Assembly: GCA_030831375.1 (NCBI GenBank)
Contig: JAURLF010000068.1
Span: forward strand, 1-19,196
From: Gaiellales bacterium
Lineage (GTDB): Bacteria > Actinomycetota > Thermoleophilia > Gaiellales > F1-60-MAGs149
Direction of reading: 5' to 3'
DNA: 19,196 nucleotides
Each line of letters starts with the position of its first letter. Within the stretch, counting starts at the first letter, position 1. The translations under genes and the position numbers were made by a program. Below the pieces are notes generated by a model. It was given only the letters and a program-made list of their open reading frames with translations. It did not search any database and was not told the origin of the DNA. Shown in pieces: positions 7,372 through 14,985 of this stretch.

Positions 7372-7401
7372 GAGGAAGGTACCGCGCACCGCGCGACCAC
7401 T

Positions 7402-7408
7402 GGAGGAG
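7402..7408 (+). promoter_or_regulatory. Ribosome-binding site that fixes the hyuAB start
   Basis: GGAGGAG lies 6 nt before the GTG at 7415, and the protein then opens directly with the HyuA motif. The frame is open further upstream to 7301, but that stretch crosses the operator and the divergent promoters and is not coding. Confidence 0.75.
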
Positions 7409-7414
7409 CATCAC

Positions 7415-10400
7415 GTGAAGCGCATCGGAGTAGACGTCGGGGGCACGTTCACCGACCTGATCCTGGTCGACGAGGAGGCCGGGCGGATCACCGTCGACAA
7501 GGTCCCGTCCACCCCGGACGACCCCGCCCGCGGCGTCGTCGAGGGCATCAACCGCCTGTGCGAGAAGAGCGGCGTGAAGCTGTCGGAGATCGACAACCTG
7601 CTGCACGGCACCACGGTGGCCACCAACATCGCGCTCACCCACCAGGGCGCCGAGGTCGGGATGATCACCACGGCCGGCTTCCGCGACATCCTCCACATCG
7701 CCCGGCACAAGAAGCCGCTCAACTTCTCGATCCAGCAGGACCTTCCCTGGCAGGCCCGCCCGCTGGTCAAGCGCCGCCATCGCCGCGTCGTCGCCGAGCG
7801 CGTGACCGCCCCCCACGGCGAGATCGTCACCCCGCTCGACGAGGAGGCGGTGCGCCGCGAGGTGCGGCTCCTGAAGGAGGCCGGCGTCGAGGCGATCGCC
7901 GTCTGCTTCCTCCACTCGTACCTCAACGCCGCGCACGAGCAGCGCGTCGCGGAGATCATCGCCGAGGAGTACCCCGAGGCGTACCCGTCGATCTCCAGCG
8001 ACGTGATCCCGCTCTACCGCGAGTACGAGCGCTTCAGCACCGTCGCCCTCAACGCCTTCGTCGGCCCGAAGGTGTCGCGCTACCTCGACCGCTTCGCGAC
8101 CGCGATGCAGGAGGCCGGCTTCAAGCATGGCGTGCAGCTGATGCAGTCGTCCGGTGGCATGGCCACGGTGGAGGCCGCCTCGCGGCGCCCCGTCAACCTG
8201 CTCATGTCCGGCCCGGTGGCCGGCCTGATCGGCGGCATCTGGGCCGGCCGCATGGCCGGCTACGACTCCGTCATCACCCTCGACATCGGCGGCACCTCCG
8301 CCGACGTCGGCGTCGCCGCCGGCGGGCAGATGCGCATGCGCCATCTGCTCGACACCAAGGTCGGCGATTACCAGGCGATGGTGCCGATGGTCGACATCGA
8401 CACGATCGGCGCCGGCGGCGGCTCGATCGCGTACGTCGACGACGGCGGGGTCTTCCGCGTCGGCCCGCAGTCCGCGGGCGCCGACCCCGGCCCCGCCTGC
8501 TACGACCGCGGCGGCACGCTGCCCACCTCGACCGACGCGCAGGTCTTCCTCGGCCGGCTGCGCCCCGAACGCGGCCTCGTCGGCGGTGGCCTCGCCCTCA
8601 AGCCCGACCTGGCCAAGGGCGTCATCGAGGAGCTCGCCACGGAGCTCGGCATGACCCCCGAGCAGGCCGCCCTCGGCGCCCTGCAGATCCAGAAGTTCGG
8701 GATGACCCAGAACATCGAGGTCAACTCGGTCCGCCGCGGCTACGACCCGCGCGACTTCACGCTCGTCGCCGCCGGCGGCGCGGGCCCGCTGTTCTCCTGC
8801 GACGTGGCGCTCGAGCTCGAGATCCCGCGCGTCCTGGTCCCGCCGCACCCCGGCATCGTCGCCGCCACGGGCCTGCTCGCCACCGACCTCCAGCACGAGT
8901 TCGTCGGCACCGAGCGCCAGGCCGTTGCCACCCTCGACGCCGCACGGCTGAAGGCCAAGTTCGACGAGCTGGTGGCGCAGGCCGTCGGCCAGCTCGACGC
9001 CGACGCCGTGCCCGAGGACCGGCGCCTGATCCGCCGCCTCGCCGACTGCCGCTACGCCGGCCAGGGCTACGAGGTCCGCTTCGACGTCCCGGCCGGCGAC
9101 CCGTCGCGCACGGGCTGGACCGATGAGCTCGTCGAGGCCTTCCACGTCGCCCACGAGGGCGAGTACGGCCACCGCTTCGACGCGCCGGTCGAGATCATCA
9201 ACATCCGCGTTGTCGGCATCGGGCGCATCGACGAGCTCGAGTGGCCCGAGGCCGCCGCGGGCTCCGGCGACCTGTCCGGCGCGCTGATCGAGACCCGCGA
9301 CGTCGTCTTCGACGTCGACGGCGAGACGACGACCTGCCCGACCCCGTTCTACGAGCGCGAGCAACTCGGGGCCGGCGACCGCATCGAGGGCCCGGCGATC
9401 ATCGAGCAGTACGACACGACCACGATCGTTCCCCCGGGCTTCGCGGTCGACGTCGACCGCTTCGGCAACCTCGTGATCGACGTCACGGCCCGCATCGAGG
9501 CGCGCCGCGCGAAGGGCGGCGACGCCGGCCTCGCCCAGCCGATCCTGATGCGCGTCATCGGCGGCGCCTTCAACGCCATCGCCAAGGAGATGGCGGGCGT
9601 CCTCTACCGCATGTCCTACTCGTCGATCATCCGCGAGTCCGAGGATCTCGGCGCGGGCCTGTTCGACGCCCAGGGCAACAACATCGCCGAGTCGGACTCG
9701 ACGCCGATGTTCATGGGCGCGATGCCGAAGATCGTCAAGGGTGTCATCAGCCTGCTGGGCGACGACATCCACGAGGGCGACGTCATCCTCCACAACGACC
9801 CGTACCTCGGGGCCACGCACTCGCCGGACGTCGCGATCGTGATGCCCGTCTTCCACGAGGGCGAACTGATCGGCTTCACCGGCGCCTCCGCCCACCTGCT
9901 CGACATCGGCGGCGCCTACCCGGGCCTCGCGATCGACCTCGTCGACAACTGGTCCGAGGGCAACATCTACCGCGCCGTGAAGCTGGCGGACAAGGGCGTC
10001 TGGCAGGAGTCGCTGTTCAAGCACATCCTCGAGAACACCCGCACCCCCACCCACAACCGCGGCGATATCGAGGCGATGATCGCGGCCTGCGAGCGGGCCA
10101 AGAAGCGCTTCGCGGAGCTCGCCGCCCGCTACGGCGCCGACGCCGTGACGGGGGCAGCCAACCACTGGATGGACTACGCCGAGCGGATGCTGCGCCAGGA
10201 GATCGCCAAGGTCCCGGACGGCGTCTACGGCCCCGAGGAGGGCTGGCTCGACGACGACGGCCGCAACCGCGGGCAGAAGCTCCCGATCAAGGTCACCGTC
10301 CGCATCGAGGGCGACAAGATGGTCGTCGACCTGACGGGCTCCAGCCCCGAGGTGCCGACGGGCTACAACTGCCCGTTCGAGGGCACGACCGTCTCGGGCA

Positions 10401-11287
10401 TGACCTTCATCGCCCGCATGATGTTCCTCGACGAGGCCACCTACCCGGTCTTCGTGCCCCAGAACGAGGGCATGCTGCGGCCGGTCGAGGTGATCGCGCC
10501 CGAGGGCACGATCTACAACCCGAAGTACCCGCGCGCCTGCTTCGCCCGCTTCTCGCAGGCCCAGCGCGCGGTCGACCTCGTGCTCCGCGCCCTCGCCCCG
10601 GTGATCCCGAACCAGATCACCGCCGGCAACTCGGCGCACATCCACTTCCTCTCCTACTCCGGCTACGTCGAGGAGGAGGGCGAGTACTGGGTCTACCTCG
10701 AGGTCGACGAGGGCAGCTACGGCGGCCGTCCCGACCGCGACGCGATGGACTCCGTCGACAACCTGATCGCCAACACGCGCAACAACCCGATCGAGGAGCT
10801 CGAGTGGCGCTTCCCGATGCGCACCGACCGCTACGAGCTGCGCGACGAGCCGGCGGCGGCGGGCAAGTGGCGCGGCGGCATCGGCATCGTGCGCGTCAAC
10901 ACCTTCCTCACGGACACGATCGTGACCTGCGAGGGGGAGCGCCACGACTCCGATGTGCCGTGGGGCATCTTCGGCGGGCACGAGGGCCTGAACGGCTCGA
11001 TGGTCCGCAACCCCGGGCAGCCCGACGAGGAGGCCTGGTACAGCAAGGTCACCGGCGCCAAGCTCGAGGCCGGCGACAGCCTGCAGATCACGGTCCCGTC
11101 GGGCGGCGGCTACGGCGACCCGCTGGACCGCGATCCCGACCTCGTGCTCAGCGACGTGCTCGACGAGTTCACCACGCGTGACCTCGCCGCGCAGGACTAC
11201 GGCGTCGTGCTCGTCGGCGAGGGCTTCGGCCTCGCCGTCGACCCCGAGGCCACCGACCGCCTCCGCGCCGAGCGCCGCGGAGCCTGA
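7415..11287 (+). CDS. Fused hydantoinase A/B (ATP-dependent N-methylhydantoinase/oxoprolinase family)
   Basis: A 1290-residue single protein that joins two subunits usually encoded separately. Residues 1 to about 690 are HyuA: the nucleotide-binding start GVDVGGTFTD (5-14), a Gln-Ser-Ser-Gly-Gly-Met segment near 245, a second glycine loop LDIGGTSADVG (about 289-299), and AGADPGPACY near 355. After a short linker (about 690-706), residues 708-1290 are HyuB: MSYSSIIRESEDLGAGLFDAQG, HNDPYLGATHSPD, GGSYGGRPDRDAMD-like glycine/acidic segments, and the closing PSGGGYGDPLDRD. The family hydrolyses cyclic amides (5-oxoproline, N-methylhydantoin, caprolactam) or carboxylates ketones, using ATP. The adjacent N-carbamoylsarcosine-amidase-like gene points to N-methylhydantoin opening. 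The length equals that of eukaryotic 5-oxoprolinase, so this remains an alternative. By eye, codons are strongly C-ending, suggesting high expression. Confidence 0.93.
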   Translation: MKRIGVDVGGTFTDLILVDEEAGRITVDKVPSTPDDPARGVVEGINRLCEKSGVKLSEIDNLLHGTTVATNIALTHQGAEVGMITTAGFRDILHIARHKKPLNFSIQQDLPWQARPLVKRRHRRVVAERVTAPHGEIVTPLDEEAVRREVRLLKEAGVEAIAVCFLHSYLNAAHEQRVAEIIAEEYPEAYPSISSDVIPLYREYERFSTVALNAFVGPKVSRYLDRFATAMQEAGFKHGVQLMQSSGGMATVEAASRRPVNLLMSGPVAGLIGGIWAGRMAGYDSVITLDIGGTSADVGVAAGGQMRMRHLLDTKVGDYQAMVPMVDIDTIGAGGGSIAYVDDGGVFRVGPQSAGADPGPACYDRGGTLPTSTDAQVFLGRLRPERGLVGGGLALKPDLAKGVIEELATELGMTPEQAALGALQIQKFGMTQNIEVNSVRRGYDPRDFTLVAAGGAGPLFSCDVALELEIPRVLVPPHPGIVAATGLLATDLQHEFVGTERQAVATLDAARLKAKFDELVAQAVGQLDADAVPEDRRLIRRLADCRYAGQGYEVRFDVPAGDPSRTGWTDELVEAFHVAHEGEYGHRFDAPVEIINIRVVGIGRIDELEWPEAAAGSGDLSGALIETRDVVFDVDGETTTCPTPFYEREQLGAGDRIEGPAIIEQYDTTTIVPPGFAVDVDRFGNLVIDVTARIEARRAKGGDAGLAQPILMRVIGGAFNAIAKEMAGVLYRMSYSSIIRESEDLGAGLFDAQGNNIAESDSTPMFMGAMPKIVKGVISLLGDDIHEGDVILHNDPYLGATHSPDVAIVMPVFHEGELIGFTGASAHLLDIGGAYPGLAIDLVDNWSEGNIYRAVKLADKGVWQESLFKHILENTRTPTHNRGDIEAMIAACERAKKRFAELAARYGADAVTGAANHWMDYAERMLRQEIAKVPDGVYGPEEGWLDDDGRNRGQKLPIKVTVRIEGDKMVVDLTGSSPEVPTGYNCPFEGTTVSGMTFIARMMFLDEATYPVFVPQNEGMLRPVEVIAPEGTIYNPKYPRACFARFSQAQRAVDLVLRALAPVIPNQITAGNSAHIHFLSYSGYVEEEGEYWVYLEVDEGSYGGRPDRDAMDSVDNLIANTRNNPIEELEWRFPMRTDRYELRDEPAAAGKWRGGIGIVRVNTFLTDTIVTCEGERHDSDVPWGIFGGHEGLNGSMVRNPGQPDEEAWYSKVTGAKLEAGDSLQITVPSGGGYGDPLDRDPDLVLSDVLDEFTTRDLAAQDYGVVLVGEGFGLAVDPEATDRLRAERRGA

Positions 11288-11326
11288 CCCGAACCCACCG
11301 AACCACCCCAGGAGGAACGACCCACC

Positions 11327-12022
11327 ATGAGCGAACTGCAGGAGATGCTCGACAAGATCTTCGCGGAGGACTCCGAGCTGTACCAGCAGCGCGGCTTCCA
11401 GCGGCGCATCGGCTTCGGCAAGCGCCCCGCGATCATCGACATCGACCTCGCCAACGCCTGGACCCGTCCCGGCCACGCGTTCTCGTGCGACCACATGGAC
11501 ACGATCATCCCGGCCATGGAGCGCCTGCTCGACGCCGGCCGCGCGAAGAACATCCCGATCGTCCACACCACCACCGCCTACGCGAAGAACGTGCGCGGCG
11601 AGTGGAGCGACATGGGCCTCTGGCACAACAAGATCCCCGTCGACGTCCTCGAGGAGGGCACCTACGAGGCCGCGATCGACGAGCGCCTCCTGAAGGACGG
11701 CGACCTCGTGATCACGAAGAAGCGCGCCTCCGGCTTCCACGGCACGTGGCTGCAGGGCTTCCTCTCCTCGCACCGCGTCGACACGGTGATCGTGACCGGC
11801 GTGACGATGGCCGGCTGCGTCCGCCACACCGTCGAGGACGCGATCGCGTACGGCTTCCGGCCGATCGTGCCCCGCGAGTGCGTCGGCGACCGCGTCGCCG
11901 GCGTCGTCGAGTGGAACCTCTTCGACATCGACGCCAAGTTCGGCGACGTGATGGGCGTCGACGAGGTGATCGCGTACCTGAACGGCATCGAGCCGTTCGA
12001 CGGCAACACGCTGCCGTCCTAG
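11327..12022 (+). CDS. N-carbamoylsarcosine amidohydrolase-like cysteine hydrolase
   Basis: A 231-residue member of the isochorismatase-like cysteine hydrolases. The Asp-Lys-Cys triad is visible: Asp40 in DIDLANAW, Lys131 in TKKRASGF and Cys164 in TMAGCVRHTVEDA. Long stretches match my memory of the Arthrobacter N-carbamoylsarcosine amidase: an RGFxRRIGxGxRPA start, LANAWTxPGHxFSC, ASxF, AGCVRHTVEDAI, GFRPIxPRExxGDRVxGVVxWNLxDIDxKFGDV. That enzyme splits N-carbamoylsarcosine to sarcosine, CO2 and ammonia in the creatinine/N-methylhydantoin route. The gene lies 39 bp behind hyuAB with its own AGGAGG ribosome site, so it is the second gene of one operon and would act on the hydantoinase product. 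A related carbamoyl-amino-acid substrate cannot be excluded. The protein looks cytoplasmic. Confidence 0.87.
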   Translation: MSELQEMLDKIFAEDSELYQQRGFQRRIGFGKRPAIIDIDLANAWTRPGHAFSCDHMDTIIPAMERLLDAGRAKNIPIVHTTTAYAKNVRGEWSDMGLWHNKIPVDVLEEGTYEAAIDERLLKDGDLVITKKRASGFHGTWLQGFLSSHRVDTVIVTGVTMAGCVRHTVEDAIAYGFRPIVPRECVGDRVAGVVEWNLFDIDAKFGDVMGVDEVIAYLNGIEPFDGNTLPS

Positions 12023-12027
12023 CGCTT

Positions 12028-12076
12028 CGGCCCCCGGGGTCGGCGGACCCGTCCCAACCGCCGCCCCCGGGGGCCG
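12028..12076 (+). terminator. GC-rich hairpin terminator after the hydantoinase operon
   Basis: Starting 5 nt after the amidase stop, 12028-12039 pairs perfectly with 12065-12076 (12 bp). The stem continues with 12041-12046 pairing with 12058-12063 after one mismatch, leaving an 11-nt loop: 18 paired positions in total. No U-tract follows, as is common in high-GC actinobacteria. Confidence 0.7.
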
Positions 12077-12137
12077 CTTCGCGCCGCGCCCCCGCGCCCG
12101 GGGCAGGATCCCGCCCACGGCGGGCCGAAAGGGGTGC

Positions 12138-12782
12138 ATGATGGGCCTGTCGATGCGCCGCCGCCGCAGCCTCCCGCTCGCATTCGCGCTGCTCGCGCTC
12201 GGGCTCGCCGCAGCCGGTTGCGGCGCCCTCGAGAACGCCGAGACGGCGACCGAGGCCGACGCGGCCGTGGCCGTCGCGGACGCGGAGCAGATCGAGGAGG
12301 CCGAGGAGGCCATGGAGACGCCCGCGGAGGACGAGCTCGTCGAGGAGACCGTGGCGAGCGCCGAGGAGGTGGCGGCCGCGCCGGCCGCGGACAATGCCGC
12401 CGCCTGGGCCGTGATCGACCGCGGCACCCAGCGCTTCGCGGCCCGTCTCGACGAGGCCACGCAGGCGATCGCCTCCTGCCAGACGGAGGCCGCTGCGGGC
12501 GCGGACTTCACCGCCTGCCAGAACGCCTCGTTCGCCGCCGTCGCGGAGGCCGGCGACGCCTTCATCGCCGTGCTCGACGAGGCGGCGGGCGTGGCCGACG
12601 GCGACTGCCGCGCGGCGCTCGAGGGGCTGCGCGGCGCGACCGGCCAGATGGCGGCCGACTACCGGGGCGCGATCGACATGACCGACCTGACCAGCCTCGA
12701 GACGGCCTACATGGAGATGGCGGCCGACGCCGGGGCCTATGCCGACGCCGCGATGGCGGCCGCCGGCGCCTGCGGCGGCTGA
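12138..12782 (+). CDS. Small acidic lipoprotein, unknown function
   Basis: A 214-residue putative lipoprotein. A basic start (RRRR at 7-10), a hydrophobic core and LAAAGC with Cys28 make a plausible lipobox, so the protein is probably anchored on the outer face of the membrane. Residues about 30-85 are rich in Glu, Ala and Asp, likely a disordered acidic stalk. The distal domain (about 88-210) is predicted helical and has four cysteines (114, 127, 157, 212) that could form two disulfides outside the cell. I do not recognise a family. Two tandem ATGs (12138, 12141) and a third at residue 6 are possible starts; the purine run AAAGGGG at 12128-12134 suits the second best. Just upstream, cccgcc/ggcggg (12110-12124) forms a small hairpin. 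The gene follows the operon terminator, so it is probably transcribed separately. Confidence 0.75.
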   Translation: MMGLSMRRRRSLPLAFALLALGLAAAGCGALENAETATEADAAVAVADAEQIEEAEEAMETPAEDELVEETVASAEEVAAAPAADNAAAWAVIDRGTQRFAARLDEATQAIASCQTEAAAGADFTACQNASFAAVAEAGDAFIAVLDEAAGVADGDCRAALEGLRGATGQMAADYRGAIDMTDLTSLETAYMEMAADAGAYADAAMAAAGACGG

Positions 12783-12786
12783 GGCC

Positions 12787-13821
12787 TCAGGCGGGGGCGG
12801 GGGCGCCCGCGGCGACCCGCAGCCGCGGCTTGACCGCCTCGGCGAAGCGGCGGATGTTGGCCTGCACCAGCTCGTCGGGCATCCCGGACCAGCCGAAGCG
12901 GAAGATGAGCGTGTCGCAGCGCAGCTCGTCCAGGTGCTCCTGCAGCTCGCGCACGCAGGTGTCGGGCCCGCCGAGCACGAAGCGGCCGCCCGCCTTGAGG
13001 TCCTCCCAGTCACGGTCGAGGCGGTCCTGCGACATCACCTCGCTCTGGCCCCACTGCACGTAGGCCTGGTACTTCGCCTGCAGGTAGGGGCGCGCCTCGG
13101 CCTCCGCCGTCGCGTCGTCCTCGCCGACGTAGATCTCCTTCATCACCGGCAGCTCGGTCACAGGCGGCTGGCCCGCCTCCGCGCGGGCCGCGTGGAACAT
13201 GGCGATCTGGCGCTTGAGCTCGCCGAGGTTGGCGTGCGGGTTGACGGTCCACGTGTCGGCCGTGCGCGCCGCGCGGCGCACCGCGGAGTCCGCGTTGGCG
13301 GCGAGCCAGATCGGCGGGCGCGGGCGCTGCAGGGGCAGCACCGACAGGCGTGCGCGCTCGAGCCGGTAGCCGTGGCCCTCCGCGGTCACCTCCTCGCCGG
13401 CGAGCAGGCGCTTGAGCACGTCCATCTTCTCGTTGAAGACGCGCACCTTCTTCTCGGGCAGGTCGAACGCCGCGAACTCCTCGGGCCGGTAGCCGAGGCC
13501 CACGCCGAGGACGAGCCGGCCGCCGGTGATCGCGTCGAGGGTGGCCGCGTTCTCGGCCAGCTCGACGGGATTGAGCAGGGTCAGGAGCGCGATGTTGGTG
13601 GCGACGCGCATGTCACCCGACTCGGCGGCGATGCGGCCGGGCAGCGGCATCGTCTGCAGCATCTGGAAGACGCCCGTCACGAAGTGCTGGCCGGCGGAGA
13701 CGAGGTCGAAGCCGAGCTCGCGGCAGAGCGCCGTGTGCGCGACGGCCTGGCGGGCGATCTCGTCGGGCGCCACCGCGTCCGGCTGCTGCACGTTGAGGAA
13801 GATCCCGATCCGCGGCTCCAT
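12787..13821 (-). CDS. Luciferase-like (LLM class, possibly F420-dependent) oxidoreductase
   Basis: A 344-residue TIM-barrel protein of the bacterial luciferase superfamily, which uses FMN or F420. Family features: the N-terminal strand IGIFLNVQ, GFDLVSAGQHF (about 38-47), ATNIALLTLLNPVELAENAATLDAITGGRLVLGVGLGYRPEEFAAF (74-119 in pieces), the RPRPPIWLAANAD segment (167-178), DTWTVNP (189-195), and a C-terminal GGPDTCVRELQEHL with FRFGWSGM. The length fits. The ATG at 13821 is chosen because the family motif begins immediately; the frame stays open upstream, but only as antisense of the neighbouring gene. A weak purine site, GGAAAGG, lies 10 nt upstream. The substrate is unknown. The stop is 4 nt from the stop of the convergent lipoprotein gene. 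Confidence 0.9.
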   Translation of the reverse strand: MEPRIGIFLNVQQPDAVAPDEIARQAVAHTALCRELGFDLVSAGQHFVTGVFQMLQTMPLPGRIAAESGDMRVATNIALLTLLNPVELAENAATLDAITGGRLVLGVGLGYRPEEFAAFDLPEKKVRVFNEKMDVLKRLLAGEEVTAEGHGYRLERARLSVLPLQRPRPPIWLAANADSAVRRAARTADTWTVNPHANLGELKRQIAMFHAARAEAGQPPVTELPVMKEIYVGEDDATAEAEARPYLQAKYQAYVQWGQSEVMSQDRLDRDWEDLKAGGRFVLGGPDTCVRELQEHLDELRCDTLIFRFGWSGMPDELVQANIRRFAEAVKPRLRVAAGAPAPA

Positions 13822-13869
13822 GCCCGCCCTGCCTTTCCGTCCCGCGGGCTCGCCGCCCGCGGCGCAGGC

Positions 13870-13875
13870 AGGATA
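13870..13875 (-). promoter_or_regulatory. Weak candidate -10 box of the luciferase-like gene
   Basis: TATCCT on the minus strand fits TANNNT and would give a leader of about 40 nt. That leader includes an 8-bp stem (13842-13849 with 13855-13862, 5-nt loop). No -35 element was seen, so this is tentative. Confidence 0.25.
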
Positions 13876-13929
13876 GGCGAGGCGCCGCCCGCGCAGGACC
13901 CGACGCACTCGGCGGCGAACCCCACCCCG

Positions 13930-14985
13930 ATGCGCCGCATCGCCGTCCTCGCCCTGCTCGCCCTCGGCGCGGTTGCGGCGGCCGCGCCGGCGCAGGCCGA
14001 GCTGCGGCTCGTGCGCACGATCACGGGCGACATCTCGCCGAAGTCGGTCGCCTCGAACGGCCACGGGCTGGTGACGGCCCAGAACATGATGTACTCGCAC
14101 ACGGTGACGGTCTACAACAGCCGCACGATGCGGCTCGTGAAGACGATCCCGGATGCGGTGCGGCTCGCGCAGTTCGGCGTCAAAGGTCATCCGGGCGTCT
14201 CGCGCGGCGCCCCCGTGGAGGCCGCCTTCTCGCCCGACGGCGGCCAGGCCTACGTCTCGAACTATTCGATGTACGGCGCCGGCTTCGGGCCGGAGGGCTC
14301 GGATACCTGCGCGCCCGGGTCGGGCTACGACGACTCGTACGTCTACCGGATCGGGATGCGCTCGTTCCGGATCGACGACGTGTACCGGGTCGGCGCCGTC
14401 CCCAAGGTGGTGGCGGTCACGCCGGACGGCGCCCACGTGCTCGTCTCGAACTGGTGCTCGTACGACGTCAGCGTGATCTCGACGGCCGCGGGCCGCGTGG
14501 TGCGCACGGTCCCCGTCGGCGCCTACCCGCGCGGCCTCGCGATCGCGCCCGACGGCCGCGCCGCATACGTGGCCCTGATGGGCGGCACGGGCCTCGTGCG
14601 CATCGACCTCGGCACGTGGCGCACCCGCTCGATCCCTGTGGGCACCAGCCCGCGCGCGGTGGTGGCGTCGCCGAACGGCCGCTACCTCTACGTCACCCTC
14701 AATGCCGAGGGCCGGCTGGTGCGCCTCGATCTGCGCAGCGGCCGCAAGGTCGGCGTCAGCACCGGCTCGGCGCCGCGCAGCCTGGCGATCTCGGGCGATG
14801 GGCGGCGCCTCTACGTCGTCAACTACAAGAGCGGCACCGTCTCGGCCGTGCGGGCCCGCGACATGCGCCTGCTCGACACGGCCAATGCCTGCCCGAGCCC
14901 GATCGGGATCGCCTACGACAAGCCGACCGGCCGGATCTGGGTCGCCTGCTACGGCGGCGCGATCCTCGTGATGTCCGACCGCTAG
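13930..14985 (+). CDS. Secreted YncE-like beta-propeller protein
   Basis: A 351-residue exported protein. The signal peptide spans residues 1-23 (cleavage likely after AQA). The mature part is a chain of YVTN/YncE-type propeller blades of about 40 residues, each with a strand ending (S/T/A)PDG or equivalent followed by a Tyr-Val-type strand: AAFSPDGGQAYVSN (98-111), AVTPDGAHVLVSN (162-174), AIAPDGRAAYVAL (204-216), ASPNGRYLYVTL (246-257) and AISGDGRRLYVVN (286-298). Residues about 112-150 form an insertion (GFGPEGSDTCAPG, then YDDSYVYRI) between blades. Cysteines 127, 176, 321 and 340 could pair outside the cell. Such propellers usually bind proteins, metals or polymers; no enzyme motif is seen. 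No Shine-Dalgarno is visible before the ATG. The stop shares a CTAG with the stop of the convergent carboxylase gene. Confidence 0.85.
   Translation: MRRIAVLALLALGAVAAAAPAQAELRLVRTITGDISPKSVASNGHGLVTAQNMMYSHTVTVYNSRTMRLVKTIPDAVRLAQFGVKGHPGVSRGAPVEAAFSPDGGQAYVSNYSMYGAGFGPEGSDTCAPGSGYDDSYVYRIGMRSFRIDDVYRVGAVPKVVAVTPDGAHVLVSNWCSYDVSVISTAAGRVVRTVPVGAYPRGLAIAPDGRAAYVALMGGTGLVRIDLGTWRTRSIPVGTSPRAVVASPNGRYLYVTLNAEGRLVRLDLRSGRKVGVSTGSAPRSLAISGDGRRLYVVNYKSGTVSAVRARDMRLLDTANACPSPIGIAYDKPTGRIWVACYGGAILVMSDR

Noticed and set aside
7301..7414. An upstream extension of the hydantoinase protein starting at 7301
   Set aside because: It would run through the GntR gene start, the operator and both promoters. 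The GTG at 7415 has a strong ribosome site and begins directly with the HyuA motif.
7211..12565. A minus-strand frame open for about 1780 codons opposite the hydantoinase operon
   Set aside because: Its translation is repetitive Val/Ala/Asp/Arg text with no family motifs, typical of the antisense of a GC-rich gene. The plus strand carries clear motifs, ribosome sites and a terminator.
13842..13862. An 8-bp GC hairpin upstream of the luciferase-like gene as a riboswitch or attenuator
   Set aside because: Short GC stems arise readily in such DNA; no conserved aptamer-like elements or U-tract accompany it.
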